The notes beneath the pieces are model-generated. The model saw only the letters and a list, made by a program, of their open reading frames with translations, was not told where the DNA came from and did not search any database. Made by a program: the position numbers and the translations under genes. This document shows, in pieces, positions 42,909 through 54,457 of a stretch of 64,000 nt of DNA; position 1 is the stretch's first letter, and each line of letters begins with the position of its first letter. The stretch comes from Syntrophotaleaceae bacterium (GTDB lineage Bacteria > Desulfobacterota > Desulfuromonadia > Desulfuromonadales > Syntrophotaleaceae): NCBI GenBank assembly GCA_041390365.1, contig JAWKQB010000001.1:310001-374000 (forward strand). Reading direction: 5' to 3'.

Positions 42909-43682
42909 ATGGCATCTTGTGTTTTCATCGATCTCAGCGGCACCCTTCATGTTGGCCGCCAGCCCTTGCCCGGCGCAATCGAGGCGGTGGACCGGCTGCG
43001 CCGGAAGGGATACCGGGTCCGGTTTGTCAGCAACACCTCGTCAAAAAGCCGTCGACAGCTGCAGGCCGCTCTGATGGAGATCGGGTTCGATATCTCCATG
43101 GAGGAGCTGTTCACGGCTCCGCTGGTCGTGCATCGCTATCTGCAGCAGCAGAAATTGCGTCCCTTTTTGCTGGTCCATCAGGATTTGATCGAAGAGTTTA
43201 CCGATCTGCCCCAGGATAATCCAAATGCCGTCGTGGTCGGCTGTGCCCTTAACCATTTCACCTATGACAATCTGAACCGGGCCTTTTTGCTGCTCAAGGA
43301 AGGGGCACCGCTCATAGCCACCGGCCGCACGGCCTGCTTTCAGGGGCCCAACGGCCTGCTGCTGGATTCTGGTCCCTTTGTTGCGGCTCTGGAATTTGCC
43401 GCCGATACCGAAGCCCTGGTGCTCGGAAAACCCTCCCCCGGGTTTTTTGCTGCTGCCCGCGATGAGTTCCTGTGCCCGGCCTCCCGGGTTACCATGATCG
43501 GCGATGACGCAGCCTCCGATGTAGGCGGAGCACTGGCTGCAGGCATGCGCGGCATACTGGTGCAGACGGGCAAGTATCGTCCCGGAGATGAAGAAAAGAT
43601 CGGCCGGCCTGGAGCCTGGGTGGTGCCAGACATGATGGTGGCGGTGGACAGAATTTTTGAACTCGAAGAAACGGGTACCTGA
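42909..43682 (+). CDS. HAD IIA phosphatase (HDHD2-like)
   Basis: About 257 residues from the ATG at 42909, chosen for AAGGGA about 10 nt upstream; ATG 42891 has no such site. Motif I is FIDLSGTLH, motif II FVSNTSSKSRRQL, and the end motifs are LVLGKPSPGFF and MIGDDAASDVGGALAAGM, with a class IIA cap. The usual second Asp of DxDGT is Ser, as in the HDHD2 subgroup, which should reduce classical phosphatase activity. Substrate unknown. Confidence 0.82.
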   Translation: MASCVFIDLSGTLHVGRQPLPGAIEAVDRLRRKGYRVRFVSNTSSKSRRQLQAALMEIGFDISMEELFTAPLVVHRYLQQQKLRPFLLVHQDLIEEFTDLPQDNPNAVVVGCALNHFTYDNLNRAFLLLKEGAPLIATGRTACFQGPNGLLLDSGPFVAALEFAADTEALVLGKPSPGFFAAARDEFLCPASRVTMIGDDAASDVGGALAAGMRGILVQTGKYRPGDEEKIGRPGAWVVPDMMVAVDRIFELEETGT

Positions 43683-43852
43683 AAAGGGAGGAATCCCGGC
43701 AGAGGGGGGAGCAGGCGAATATTGTTAAATTTCGGGGATGCGGTATAAATAATAAGTGATGGTGTGGCTTACCCATCGAAAGCATCAACAGGTGGATCGA
43801 AAAAATCCTTTGACACATTGACGAGCAGTTCGGCGATAAGGCGGCGCCCGCT

Positions 43853-44143
43853 ATGAAGGATTTCGAATTCAGATATATGGAGGAATATCTCAAGAACAGT
43901 GGTGTGGAGTGCTACCGCTTTATGGACCAGAGCAAGGTCGAATCTCTGAAACAGAGCGGAGCGGAAATTCTTTTCTACTCCTTTTTCGGTGAAAACCCGT
44001 TTACCGGGGATTGTGAAACCATACTCCTGGTGCGAAAAAAATTCGATTCTCCCCCTTCGCCGACCCTGCTGCATATCGTGCGGAAATTCGGCCAGGAGCT
44101 TGTTTGCCGGGAGAAGGCGTCCGGGGGGGCGTCCACCCAATAA
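43853..44143 (+). CDS. Hypothetical protein (96 aa)
   Basis: An alpha/beta small soluble protein (VECYRFMDQSKVESLKQSG, AEILFYSFFGENPFTGDC, TILLVRKK). No family recognised. The ribosome site is weak. It ends right where the terminator of the convergent mrp operon begins. The codon use is compatible with coding, but the call is moderate. Confidence 0.5.
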   Translation: MKDFEFRYMEEYLKNSGVECYRFMDQSKVESLKQSGAEILFYSFFGENPFTGDCETILLVRKKFDSPPSPTLLHIVRKFGQELVCREKASGGASTQ

Positions 44144-44182
44144 AAAAGACATCTGCCGCAGAGGGCACCCGCAGCAGATGTC
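44142..44182 (-). terminator. Rho-independent terminator of the ORP-type operon
   Basis: Inverted repeat GACATCTGCcGC / GCaGCAGATGTC with an 11-nt loop. On the minus strand it is followed by TTTTTTATT. It lies just after the mrp stop at 44189. Confidence 0.85.
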
Positions 44183-44188
44183 CTATCG

Positions 44189-45055
44189 TCATTGATTCCC
44201 CTCACATCGGGCCATCAACTCCCCTGCTATCTGGCGAAACACATCAGCAGTTGGACCCTGGGAGTGGCTTGCCAGAAATGGCTTGCCGTTGTCGCCGCCG
44301 ATGACCACGGCGGGATCGAGGGGGATGCTGCCAAGGAAGGGGGTTTTCATTTTTTCCGCCAACTGTCGGCCTCCATCCTGTTTGAACAGGGCGATCGATT
44401 CCCCGCAGTGGGGACAGGTCAACCCGCTCATGTTTTCCACGACTCCGAAAACCGGAAGGTCGAGTTTGCGGCAGAAGGTGATCGATTTCTGCACGTCCAG
44501 CACGGCAACATCCTGAGGCGTGGTGACAATCACAGCACCCGTGACCGGTCCTCCCGCCGAAGTCAGATATTGAACCGCGGACAGGGGTTCGTCCCCGGTC
44601 CCCGGGGGACAATCGACAATCAGATAGTCGAGTGTACCCCAATGGACATCTTTGAGAAACTGCTGGATCAGATTGGTTTTCATCGGTCCTCTCCAGATCA
44701 CGGCATCGCTGCCGCTTTCCAGTAGAAAACCGATGGAAATGGCTTTGAGGTTGTGCAGACAGGCGACCGGTTCCAATCCTTCAGGCCCGTTCATCAGGCG
44801 CTGTTCCTCGATGCCCAGCATTTTCGGGATGCTGGGACCGTGGATGTCGATGTCGAGCAGTCCGACGCTTTTCCCCTCCTGAGCCAGGGCCAGGGCGAGG
44901 TTGACCGCCATAGAGCTCTTGCCGACCCCGCCTTTTCCCGACATCACCAGAATTTTGTTTTTGATACCCTGCAGAGCGGTTTTCATCTGTGCTCGCACCT
45001 GACAGGGGGAAGGCTGCTGACTGCCTTCCGGGCAGCTCATCGTGTTGGTTTCCAT
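44189..45055 (-). CDS. mrp: Mrp/NBP35-family Fe-S carrier P-loop ATPase
   Basis: A 288-residue ATPase: deviant Walker A MSGKGGVGKSSMAV, LLDIDIHGPSIPKMLG, VDCPPGTGDEPLS, NMSGLTCPHCG. The last CxxC is the inter-subunit Fe-S binding motif. It lacks the N-terminal DUF59 domain of E. coli Mrp. It is the last gene of a cluster whose content matches the Desulfovibrio orange-protein (ORP) operons, where a similar ATPase occurs. The likely role is assembly or transfer of a metal-sulfur cluster. Confidence 0.9.
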   Translation of the reverse strand: METNTMSCPEGSQQPSPCQVRAQMKTALQGIKNKILVMSGKGGVGKSSMAVNLALALAQEGKSVGLLDIDIHGPSIPKMLGIEEQRLMNGPEGLEPVACLHNLKAISIGFLLESGSDAVIWRGPMKTNLIQQFLKDVHWGTLDYLIVDCPPGTGDEPLSAVQYLTSAGGPVTGAVIVTTPQDVAVLDVQKSITFCRKLDLPVFGVVENMSGLTCPHCGESIALFKQDGGRQLAEKMKTPFLGSIPLDPAVVIGGDNGKPFLASHSQGPTADVFRQIAGELMARCEGNQ

Positions 45056-45072
45056 GGTCTTCGTTCCTTACG

Positions 45073-45411
45073 CTAGTGATCGCAGCAGTTTTCCCCTGTC
45101 TGCAGGTTTCCGTCCAGATACGCCGCAATCAGATCCTCTGGAGATAAAGCCTGGGCGCCGACCAGGACCGAGATGGATTTGGCGGCGAACAATTCCTGCG
45201 CCCGCCTGCCCATGCCTCCGGCAATGATCAGGTCAGTGCCTAGTTCGGCCAGCCACTTGGGGAGGACCCCCGGCTCATGGGGCGGCGGTTCATGGAGGGT
45301 TTTGCCGAGTATTTTCCTGTTTTGGGGGTCTACTTCAATCAGGGCGAAATGTTCGCAGTGACCAAAATGAAGGCTCAGGGCCCCCTGATGCAGAGGAATG
45401 GCTATCTTCAT
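45073..45411 (-). CDS. NifX-family (dinitrogenase cofactor biosynthesis) protein
   Basis: About 112 residues from the ATG at 45411, preceded by AAGGAG. It begins MKIAIPLHQGALSLHFGHCE and has GTDLIIAGGMGRRAQELFAA, the NifX/NifB/NafY fold that carries Fe-Mo type clusters. A C-terminal CC-H (NCCDH) might bind metal. One of three members in the operon, 17 nt upstream of mrp. Confidence 0.88.
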   Translation of the reverse strand: MKIAIPLHQGALSLHFGHCEHFALIEVDPQNRKILGKTLHEPPPHEPGVLPKWLAELGTDLIIAGGMGRRAQELFAAKSISVLVGAQALSPEDLIAAYLDGNLQTGENCCDH

Positions 45412-45491
45412 TGTCGAGCTCCTTTCGTGGGTTGATAAACCAGGCGCCCGGCCGCCTGTCGTTATACTTCTCAAGAGACTGTCAGGATCAG

Positions 45492-46361
45492 TTAGCTCAG
45501 CAGTCCGCTCACCGTTCTCCAGAGCTGCCGCAAATCGTCGGCGGCCCCATCCTGTGAAAATTCAACCAGGGTCTGTCGATGGACCTGGGCTTCGGTCGCC
45601 GTCTTTTCATAACGGATCCGGCCGGCCAGGGGAATTCCCTGCTTTCGAACCTCCTTTTCGATATCCGCGGTCATTTCGGGGTTGATGTCCCATTTGTTGA
45701 CGCAGACTGCCAAAGGGACTCCGAAATGGCCGGCCAGGTCGATCGCCCGCTGAAGATCGTGACGGCCGCTGAGGGTGGGTTCGGTAACCGCCAGCACGAG
45801 ATCGGCACCGGTTATCGAAGCGATGACCGGACAACCGATACCTGGCGAGCCGTCGATGATGACGAGGTTCCGGGATCTTTTTTCAGCCAGTTCCTTGGCG
45901 CGGCTTCGCAGCAGGGTCACCAGCTTGCCGGAATTCTCCTGGGCGATGCCGAGTCTCGCATGCACCATCGGCCCGACCCGGGTTTCAGAAACGAACCACT
46001 TGCCGTTGACGGCCGGCACCAAATCGACGGCGTGATTCGGGCAAAAATGGTGGCAGACCCCGCAGCCCTCGCAAGAGACGGGGTCGATGCGAAATTTTTC
46101 CTCTTCGTTTAGGATTGCATGAAAGCGGCACAGTTCCTGGCAGTATCCGCAGGCTTTGCAGGCCTCAGTTCTTATTTCCGCCCGGTTTCCTCCGGAAAAA
46201 TCCTGTTGCAGCAGGATTTCGGGTTCCAGCAGCAGGTGCAGGTCCGCCGCATCCACATCACAATCGGCCAGAACCGCTCCTTGGGCCAGGACTCCAAAGC
46301 AGGCGGCCACCGTGGTTTTCCCGGTTCCTCCTTTGCCGCTGATAACCACCAGTTCCTTCAT
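45492..46361 (-). CDS. MinD-type ATPase with inserted 2[4Fe-4S] ferredoxin
   Basis: A 289-residue P-loop ATPase: Walker A ISGKGGTGKTTVAA, ADCDVDAADLHL, IIDGSPGIGCP. Residues about 65-115 hold two ferredoxin motifs (CKACGYCQELC and CEGCGVCHHFC, each with a downstream Cys-Pro or Cys). It is paralogous to the next gene upstream and overlaps it by 4 nt. In Desulfovibrio the equivalent pair belongs to the ORP complex. Electron-coupled cluster handling is inferred. Confidence 0.9.
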   Translation of the reverse strand: MKELVVISGKGGTGKTTVAACFGVLAQGAVLADCDVDAADLHLLLEPEILLQQDFSGGNRAEIRTEACKACGYCQELCRFHAILNEEEKFRIDPVSCEGCGVCHHFCPNHAVDLVPAVNGKWFVSETRVGPMVHARLGIAQENSGKLVTLLRSRAKELAEKRSRNLVIIDGSPGIGCPVIASITGADLVLAVTEPTLSGRHDLQRAIDLAGHFGVPLAVCVNKWDINPEMTADIEKEVRKQGIPLAGRIRYEKTATEAQVHRQTLVEFSQDGAADDLRQLWRTVSGLLS

Positions 46362-47224
46362 GGCTGAATCCTTTCCCCGCCGCTAACGTTAAGGGCGATG
46401 GCTGCGGCCAGGGCGGAGAACCTGGCCTGGAACTCCGGCAGAACCTCGCTGATCATTTCACCCCGGGAATAGGCTTCGGCAACCCGCCGATCATCGGGAA
46501 ACTGTGCCAGAAGTGGGATCTTCTCCTGGCCGCAGTAATCCAACACTATCCGGTCGTGACGGCCGGCGCGGTTGAGGATGACGCCGAAAGGCAGTTCAAG
46601 GGCGCGTACCATCTCCACGGCAAGCTGCAGATCGTTCAGCCCGAAAGGGGTGGGTTCAGTGACCAGAGCAACGTAATCAGAGTCCCGAATGCTTTCAATG
46701 ACAGGGCAAGAGGTGCCGGGTGGCGCATCGACAATGGTGACCTCCGCGGGTGTTGCCTTGGCTTTCAAGGCTCTGATCAGCGGCGGACTCATCGCTTCGC
46801 CGATATTCAGCAGCCCCCTGGCGAAAGCGATTGACCCGGCATGTCCCAGATCGATTTTTCCGATCTCCCTCGGAACCTCTGAAATGGCCTGCATCGGGCA
46901 AACCAGACGGCAGCCTCCACAGGCATGGCATAGCTCGGGAAAGGCGAGCACCTGGCGCGAAAGACAAAGCAGCGCATTGTAACCACAGAAATCGGCGCAG
47001 GCTCCGCAATGGGTGCAGAGGGTAGGATCAATCTTTGGAATCAGGGTGGTTGCCGGTTCATGAGCTGAAATGTCTGGTTTCAAGAAGAGGTGGCTGTTGG
47101 GGGCTTCGACATCGCAATCCAGATACGAAATCCCCCACCCCGATCGGGAAAAAATACCGGCCAGGTTGGCGGCGACGGTGGTCTTGCCGGTGCCGCCCTT
47201 GCCGCTGGCGATGGCGATTTTCAT
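46358..47224 (-). CDS. MinD-type ATPase with inserted 2[4Fe-4S] ferredoxin (paralogue)
   Basis: A 288-residue protein: Walker A ASGKGGTGKTTVAANLA, LDCDVEAPNSHLFL, IVDAPPGTSCPV. Ferredoxin motifs are CTHCGACADFC and CHACGGCRLVC. It has the same architecture as the ATPase at 45492, so the two probably act as a heterodimer. It starts 2 nt after the ORP-like NifX stop. Confidence 0.9.
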   Translation of the reverse strand: MKIAIASGKGGTGKTTVAANLAGIFSRSGWGISYLDCDVEAPNSHLFLKPDISAHEPATTLIPKIDPTLCTHCGACADFCGYNALLCLSRQVLAFPELCHACGGCRLVCPMQAISEVPREIGKIDLGHAGSIAFARGLLNIGEAMSPPLIRALKAKATPAEVTIVDAPPGTSCPVIESIRDSDYVALVTEPTPFGLNDLQLAVEMVRALELPFGVILNRAGRHDRIVLDYCGQEKIPLLAQFPDDRRVAEAYSRGEMISEVLPEFQARFSALAAAIALNVSGGERIQP

Positions 47225-47226
47225 GG

Positions 47227-47589
47227 TCAGACTCTTCCTGTAGCGTCATTGCTGGTGGCTTCGAGAAGCTTCCCCTGGGTGCAGGCCTGCATCGCTTCCA
47301 GAACAGTCCCTGTGGCGCCATGATAAACTTTGATTCCTGCAGCGGTCAGGGAGTGAAAAGCCTTGGGTCCGATCGCTCCGGTTATCAGGATTCGGGCTTC
47401 CTGATCCACGATTTTCTGGGCTGCCTGGATGCCGGCGCCGTGAGCTGCGTTAATGCCGGTGCTGTTGTCAACGGACGCCCATGTTTCTTTTTCCGGGTCG
47501 TAGATCATCAGCCAGGGAGCGCGGCCGAAACGAGGGTCGACAGGGCTTTCGGGAGTGGGATTCTGGGCGGTGATGGCGATTTTCATCAA
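47227..47589 (-). CDS. ORP-like NifX-family protein
   Basis: A 120-residue protein: MMKIAITAQNPTPESPVDPR, then FGRAPWLMIYD, AAHGAGIQAAQKIVDQ and LITGAIGPKAFHSL. This is the pattern of the orange-protein branch of the NifX family; D. gigas ORP (117 residues) binds a Mo-Cu-S cluster. The exact cluster in this homologue is unknown. It overlaps the upstream NifX-type gene by 4 nt. Confidence 0.85.
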   Translation of the reverse strand: MMKIAITAQNPTPESPVDPRFGRAPWLMIYDPEKETWASVDNSTGINAAHGAGIQAAQKIVDQEARILITGAIGPKAFHSLTAAGIKVYHGATGTVLEAMQACTQGKLLEATSNDATGRV

Positions 47590-48023
47590 TCTTTTTCTCC
47601 TTTATGGATGTTGGCAACAGGTGTCCTGCATCTGCGGTTTTTGTTTTCACAACAGGGAACTGGTGGCGTGGGACCGTCCGCGGCCGGTGCCTTCATGCCA
47701 CCTTCAAGGAACCGCCGCAAGACATCATCGATGTCCCCCCAGATACCCCAGAAAACCCAGAGTCCTTCCGCCTTCAGGGCCGACTGGAAGCGGGGATGGA
47801 TGCCGTCGCAAATGACCCCGTCAACCTTCAGTCTGTGCAGCCAGCGGGCAACGGAGGGTTCGAGCGCCGGTTCCCAGCGGCAGGCACGCAGATTCGACAA
47901 ACGGTCGTCTTTTATGTCCACGAGGAAGAAGTCCCGTGCCAGCCCGAAGCGCGGCATGATCCGTCGGCCGTTGCTGGGGATGGCGATACGCAGGGAAATC
48001 TCCCGGTATTTTGGATCGGTCAT
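47586..48023 (-). CDS. NifX-family protein, first gene of the ORP-type operon
   Basis: The ATG at 48023 gives 145 residues; the domain begins LRIAIPSNGRRIMPRFGLAR and ends with a Cys-rich tail (CCENKNRRC). Internal evidence questions that start. A predicted sigma-54 promoter would start transcription about 3 nt before the ATG. A good ribosome site, GGGAG, lies inside the frame 6 nt before CTG 47993, exactly where the family consensus MRIAIP would begin. A rare CTG start is therefore possible. Confidence 0.82.
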   Translation of the reverse strand: MTDPKYREISLRIAIPSNGRRIMPRFGLARDFFLVDIKDDRLSNLRACRWEPALEPSVARWLHRLKVDGVICDGIHPRFQSALKAEGLWVFWGIWGDIDDVLRRFLEGGMKAPAADGPTPPVPCCENKNRRCRTPVANIHKGEKD

Positions 48024-48036
48024 GTCAGACTTCTAT

Positions 48037-48052
48037 TCCAAAAGGCGTACCA
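48037..48052 (-). promoter_or_regulatory. Candidate sigma-54 (-24/-12) promoter of the ORP-type operon
   Basis: Minus-strand TGGTACG-CCTT-TTGGA. The -24 GG and the -12 element are 10 nt apart as required. The -12 dinucleotide is GG instead of GC. It sits between the enhancer-like repeats and the first NifX gene, and the gene next door encodes a sigma-54 activator. Confidence 0.55.
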
Positions 48053-48150
48053 CATCTGAAAGGTTGCTTGTCGAAGTTAAAAATCCTGAAAAAACAAATA
48101 GATGGAATCTTGAACCGGAACTCTGCCGGAACCGGGACCGCAGGTGAGGT

Positions 48151-48242
48151 GTTGCAGATGCAACGCTGGCTTGGGGATTTTATGAGGATTCGAAAGGTAA
48201 CCGGGGGGTTGCAGGGTGTTGCAGGAAAAGCAACGGTGTTGC
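48151..48242. promoter_or_regulatory. Cluster of GTTGC/GCAAC half-sites (candidate UAS)
   Basis: Six half-sites occur in 92 bp. GTTGCA-ga-TGCAAC is a perfect palindrome at 48151-48164. Further GTTGC occurs at 48208, 48218 and 48238, and GCAAC at 48230. The array is about 100-190 bp upstream of the predicted -24/-12 promoter, the normal place for a sigma-54 activator binding site. The activator gene ends 18 nt further on. Confidence 0.6.
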
Positions 48243-48259
48243 GGAATGAAACGCCTGGC

Positions 48260-49585
48260 TCAGGCGAGATGGCAACGTTTCAGCCAACGCCAAAGGGTGG
48301 TACGGTTGATGCCGAGTTCCCTCGCAACGGCACTTCGGTTGCCTTGATGCCTTTTCAGTAGCGCGTCAAGGTGGTCGGGGTCGGGGGATGGGGATTTCCA
48401 GGATAAGGATTGCGGTTCGGGCATGCGATTCGGCGAGGACGGCAGCAGATCCGGGCCGATGGTGTCGCTGCGACCGAGAATGACCGCCCGTTCCACCATG
48501 TTGAGCAGCTCGCGGACGTTGCCGGGATAGGGATGGTTGAGGAGCAGGGTCAGGGCCTCCGGGGAAAAGCCGCGGATACGCTTGTCGTAGCTCTTGTTGA
48601 AACGGTCGAGGGCCAGGTCGAGCAGGAGCGGGATGTCTTCGGCTCTTTCCCTGAGTGGAGGGATGGCGATCTGCACCACATTCAACCGAAAAAACAGGTC
48701 CTGCCGGAAAGTACCTTCCTGCACCATGGTTTCGAGCTGACGGTGGGTGGCAGCCACGAAGCGGACATCGGCCCGGCGCGACCGTTTCGCTCCGAGAGGT
48801 TGATATTCGCGGTTTTCAAGGACCCGCAACAGTTTGACCTGCAGCGCCAAGGGCAGGTCGCCGATCTCGTCGAGAAACAGAGTCCCGCCTTCGGCCTGGG
48901 CCAGACGGCCGGGACGGTCCTCCACCGCACCGGTGTAGGCCCCCTTCCTGACGCCGAAAATTTCCGCTTCCAAGAGCTGCTCCGGCAGGGCGCCGCAATT
49001 CACCACTACCAGGGGATGATCGCGGCGGGGGCTGAGATCATGCAGGGCGCGGGCGAACAGCTCCTTGCCGGTACCGCTTTCCCCCTGCAGCAGCACGGTC
49101 GCATTGCTGGCGGCGACGTCGGGGAGGATGTCGAACAGGCGCCGCATGGCCGGGTTGCGGCTGAGCAGGTCGTGGAAGGAATACTTTTCGGTGATTTCCT
49201 GTTTCAGCGCATACAGGCGGGAGAGGTCGCGAAAAGTCTCCACGCCCCCGACAGGGTGGCCTTCCGCATCCCGCAGCACCGAGGCACTGACTGAAATGGG
49301 CAGTTCCCGGTTGAACTTGTCGAGGATGTCGACTTCGAGGTTTTCCACATTTTGGCCGGTGGCCAGGGCTTTCGCAACCGGGCAGGCGGTAAAGCAGATG
49401 TTGCTGCGAAAAATCTCGCAGCAGGGTCGCCCTAAAGCCTCCTTCTGTGAAAAACCGGTAATCGACTCCGCGGCACGGTTGAACCACGTGATGCGCATGT
49501 CCCGGTCGACGGTGAAGACACCGTCGGCAACGCTGTCCAGAATCGTGGCGAGATGTTCGAGCAGTTCTGTTGGAGTTTGGCTCAT
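48260..49585 (-). CDS. Sigma-54-dependent transcriptional activator with PAS domain
   Basis: About 441 residues from the ATG at 49585 (the frame stays open to 49696; several ATGs possible). An N-terminal PAS domain (about 10-115) has extra cysteines (CCEIFRSNICFTACP), as in redox-sensing regulators. The AAA+ domain shows GESGTGKELFARALH, the sigma-54 contact loop GAYTGA, and GGTLFLDEIGDLP. A Fis-type helix-turn-helix (GNRSAVARELGINRTTLWRW) ends it. Its position matches the activator (DVU2106) of the Desulfovibrio ORP operons. Confidence 0.92.
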   Translation of the reverse strand: MSQTPTELLEHLATILDSVADGVFTVDRDMRITWFNRAAESITGFSQKEALGRPCCEIFRSNICFTACPVAKALATGQNVENLEVDILDKFNRELPISVSASVLRDAEGHPVGGVETFRDLSRLYALKQEITEKYSFHDLLSRNPAMRRLFDILPDVAASNATVLLQGESGTGKELFARALHDLSPRRDHPLVVVNCGALPEQLLEAEIFGVRKGAYTGAVEDRPGRLAQAEGGTLFLDEIGDLPLALQVKLLRVLENREYQPLGAKRSRRADVRFVAATHRQLETMVQEGTFRQDLFFRLNVVQIAIPPLRERAEDIPLLLDLALDRFNKSYDKRIRGFSPEALTLLLNHPYPGNVRELLNMVERAVILGRSDTIGPDLLPSSPNRMPEPQSLSWKSPSPDPDHLDALLKRHQGNRSAVARELGINRTTLWRWLKRCHLA

Positions 49586-49877
49586 GGGGGCAGCATACTC
49601 CATTTTGCCGAACAGGTCCATAAAACAGCCGCTTGAGTTTTCCCGCTTTTCTTTTTTCATTAATATAATAGTAAAAATCAAGTTATGGTTCTGCAAGGCC
49701 TATGAGCAGAGTGAATTATAGTTTTAGTTTCATAAAAATTCTTTGTTGTTTCTGCTTCCATGGGACATTTTTTTTATGTTTTTTATTCATCTGTTTGCTG
49801 TACATAATAAAAATGGCGGTTAAGATTAATGCCGGTTTTAATTCTATTTCTTGCCTCATCTGCGAAGAGGGAATCTT

Positions 49878-52877
<3,000 letters not shown>

Positions 52878-52963
52878 GAATCTGAGAGCGCCGGCCGAAT
52901 GTGATTGAGCGGGCCTAAACACTCGCAGTCTTAGGGCCGGCCTCCTCGGTTTTACATTTCCAT

Positions 52964-52993
52964 AACAAAAGGCCCTCCAAGAAATGGAGAGCC
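52964..52993 (-). terminator. Rho-independent terminator after nfnL
   Basis: On the minus strand GGGCTCTCCA-tttct-TGGAGGGCC forms a stem with one mismatch, followed by TTTTGTT. It is the natural end of the nfnS-nfnL operon. Confidence 0.75.
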
Positions 52994-53041
52994 CTGTTGT
53001 TTTCATAGCTGAGGACCGCGGTCCTTTCAGTCTCAGAAAAA

Positions 53042-54454
53042 TTATTGCTTTTGCCGCAGATAGTCGTCAATCGCGGCGGCGGCGGTTTTGCCGTCGCCCA
53101 TGGCCAGGATGACGGTGGCGCCGCCTCGAACGATGTCGCCGCCGGCGAAGACACCGGGCAGGTTGGTGGCGCCGTTTTCGTCGGTGGCGATGTTGCCTTT
53201 CTGGTTCAGTTTCAGATCAGGAGCGGTTGCCGTCAGCAAAGGATTGGCCCGAGTGCCGATGGCGTTAACGACCACGTCCACCTCCAGTTCGAAGGTCTCG
53301 CCCTCGATGGCGACCGGTCGGCGGCGGCCGGAGGCGTCCGGTTCGCCCAGTTCCATTCTCTGACAGAGTAACCCCCTGACCCATCCCTTGTCGTTGGCCA
53401 GAATTTCCAGAGGAGCGCTGAGGAAGATGAATTCGATTCCCTCTTCCCGGGCGTGCTTGATTTCCTCGATTCTGGCCGGCATCTCTGTTTCAGTGCGCCG
53501 GTAGAGGATGATCGACCGGTCGGCTCCAAGCCGGCGGGATGTGCGCACCGCATCCATGGCGGTATTGCCCCCACCGATAACTGCGACACGCTGCCCGCGG
53601 ACGATCGGGGTGGGCGAATCGGCCATCCATGCTTTCATGAGATTGACCCGGGTCAGATATTCGTTGGCCGAATACACCCCTTTGAGGTTTTCGCCGGGGA
53701 TATTCAGCATGACCGGCAGGCCGGCTCCGTTGCCGATGAAAATCGCGTCGAATTCATCCCGGAGTTCACCCAGCGTGACTGTCTTGCCGACGATCACGTT
53801 GCACTCGATTTCCACCCCCACTTGCCGCAGGCGGTCCACCTCCAGGTCGACGATCCGTTTCGGCAGGCGGAACTCGGGTATGCCGTAGCGCAGTACCCCG
53901 CCGGTTTCGTGCAGAGCTTCAAAGACCGTCACCGAATGACCCATGCGAGCCAGTTCCCCGGCCATGGTCAATCCTGCGGGCCCCGATCCGACAATGGCCA
54001 CTTTTTTCCCCGTGGCGGGAGCGGGTGATTCCTTTCCCACCTCTTCGGGGTGGTCCATGGCCCAGTCAGCGACGAACCGCTCCAGGTAGCCGACGGCCAC
54101 CGGGGCATCTTTGCCGCTGCGGACGCATTTGATTTCGCACTGGGTTTCCTGAGGGCAGACCCGGCCGCAAACCGCCGGCAGGGTGTTGTCGCCGAGCAGA
54201 ATACGGGCAGCTTCGGGGAGGTTGTCATTCGCTACGGCCTGAAGAAATTCAGGGATCCGCACCCGCACCGGGCAGCCCTGAACACAAGGCCTTGTTCTGC
54301 ACTGCAGACAGCGCTGAGCTTCGCGAATCGCTTGTTCCTTGGACAGGCCGAGATTGACTTCCTCGAAATTGCGGTTCCGTTTTTCCGGGTCCTGTTCGGG
54401 CATTTCTACCCGATCGATGGCCATTCTTTCTTTTGGGGTCAGGTCATTTTTCAT
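53042..54454 (-). CDS. nfnL: NfnL / GltD-like NADPH-dependent oxidoreductase large subunit
   Basis: A 470-residue flavoprotein. The N-terminus carries two cysteine clusters (CLQCRTRPCVQGCPV and CGRVCPQETQCEIKC) for [4Fe-4S] centres. Two dinucleotide-binding motifs follow: VAIVGSGPAGLTMAGELA for FAD and VAVIGGGNTAMDAVRTS for NADPH. Paired with the adjacent NfnS-like gene, it forms the electron-bifurcating ferredoxin:NADP transhydrogenase NfnSL (NfnAB), common in anaerobes. GltD homology alone would be ambiguous; the neighbour decides. Confidence 0.9.
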   Translation of the reverse strand: MKNDLTPKERMAIDRVEMPEQDPEKRNRNFEEVNLGLSKEQAIREAQRCLQCRTRPCVQGCPVRVRIPEFLQAVANDNLPEAARILLGDNTLPAVCGRVCPQETQCEIKCVRSGKDAPVAVGYLERFVADWAMDHPEEVGKESPAPATGKKVAIVGSGPAGLTMAGELARMGHSVTVFEALHETGGVLRYGIPEFRLPKRIVDLEVDRLRQVGVEIECNVIVGKTVTLGELRDEFDAIFIGNGAGLPVMLNIPGENLKGVYSANEYLTRVNLMKAWMADSPTPIVRGQRVAVIGGGNTAMDAVRTSRRLGADRSIILYRRTETEMPARIEEIKHAREEGIEFIFLSAPLEILANDKGWVRGLLCQRMELGEPDASGRRRPVAIEGETFELEVDVVVNAIGTRANPLLTATAPDLKLNQKGNIATDENGATNLPGVFAGGDIVRGGATVILAMGDGKTAAAAIDDYLRQKQ

Positions 54455-54457
54455 GTG

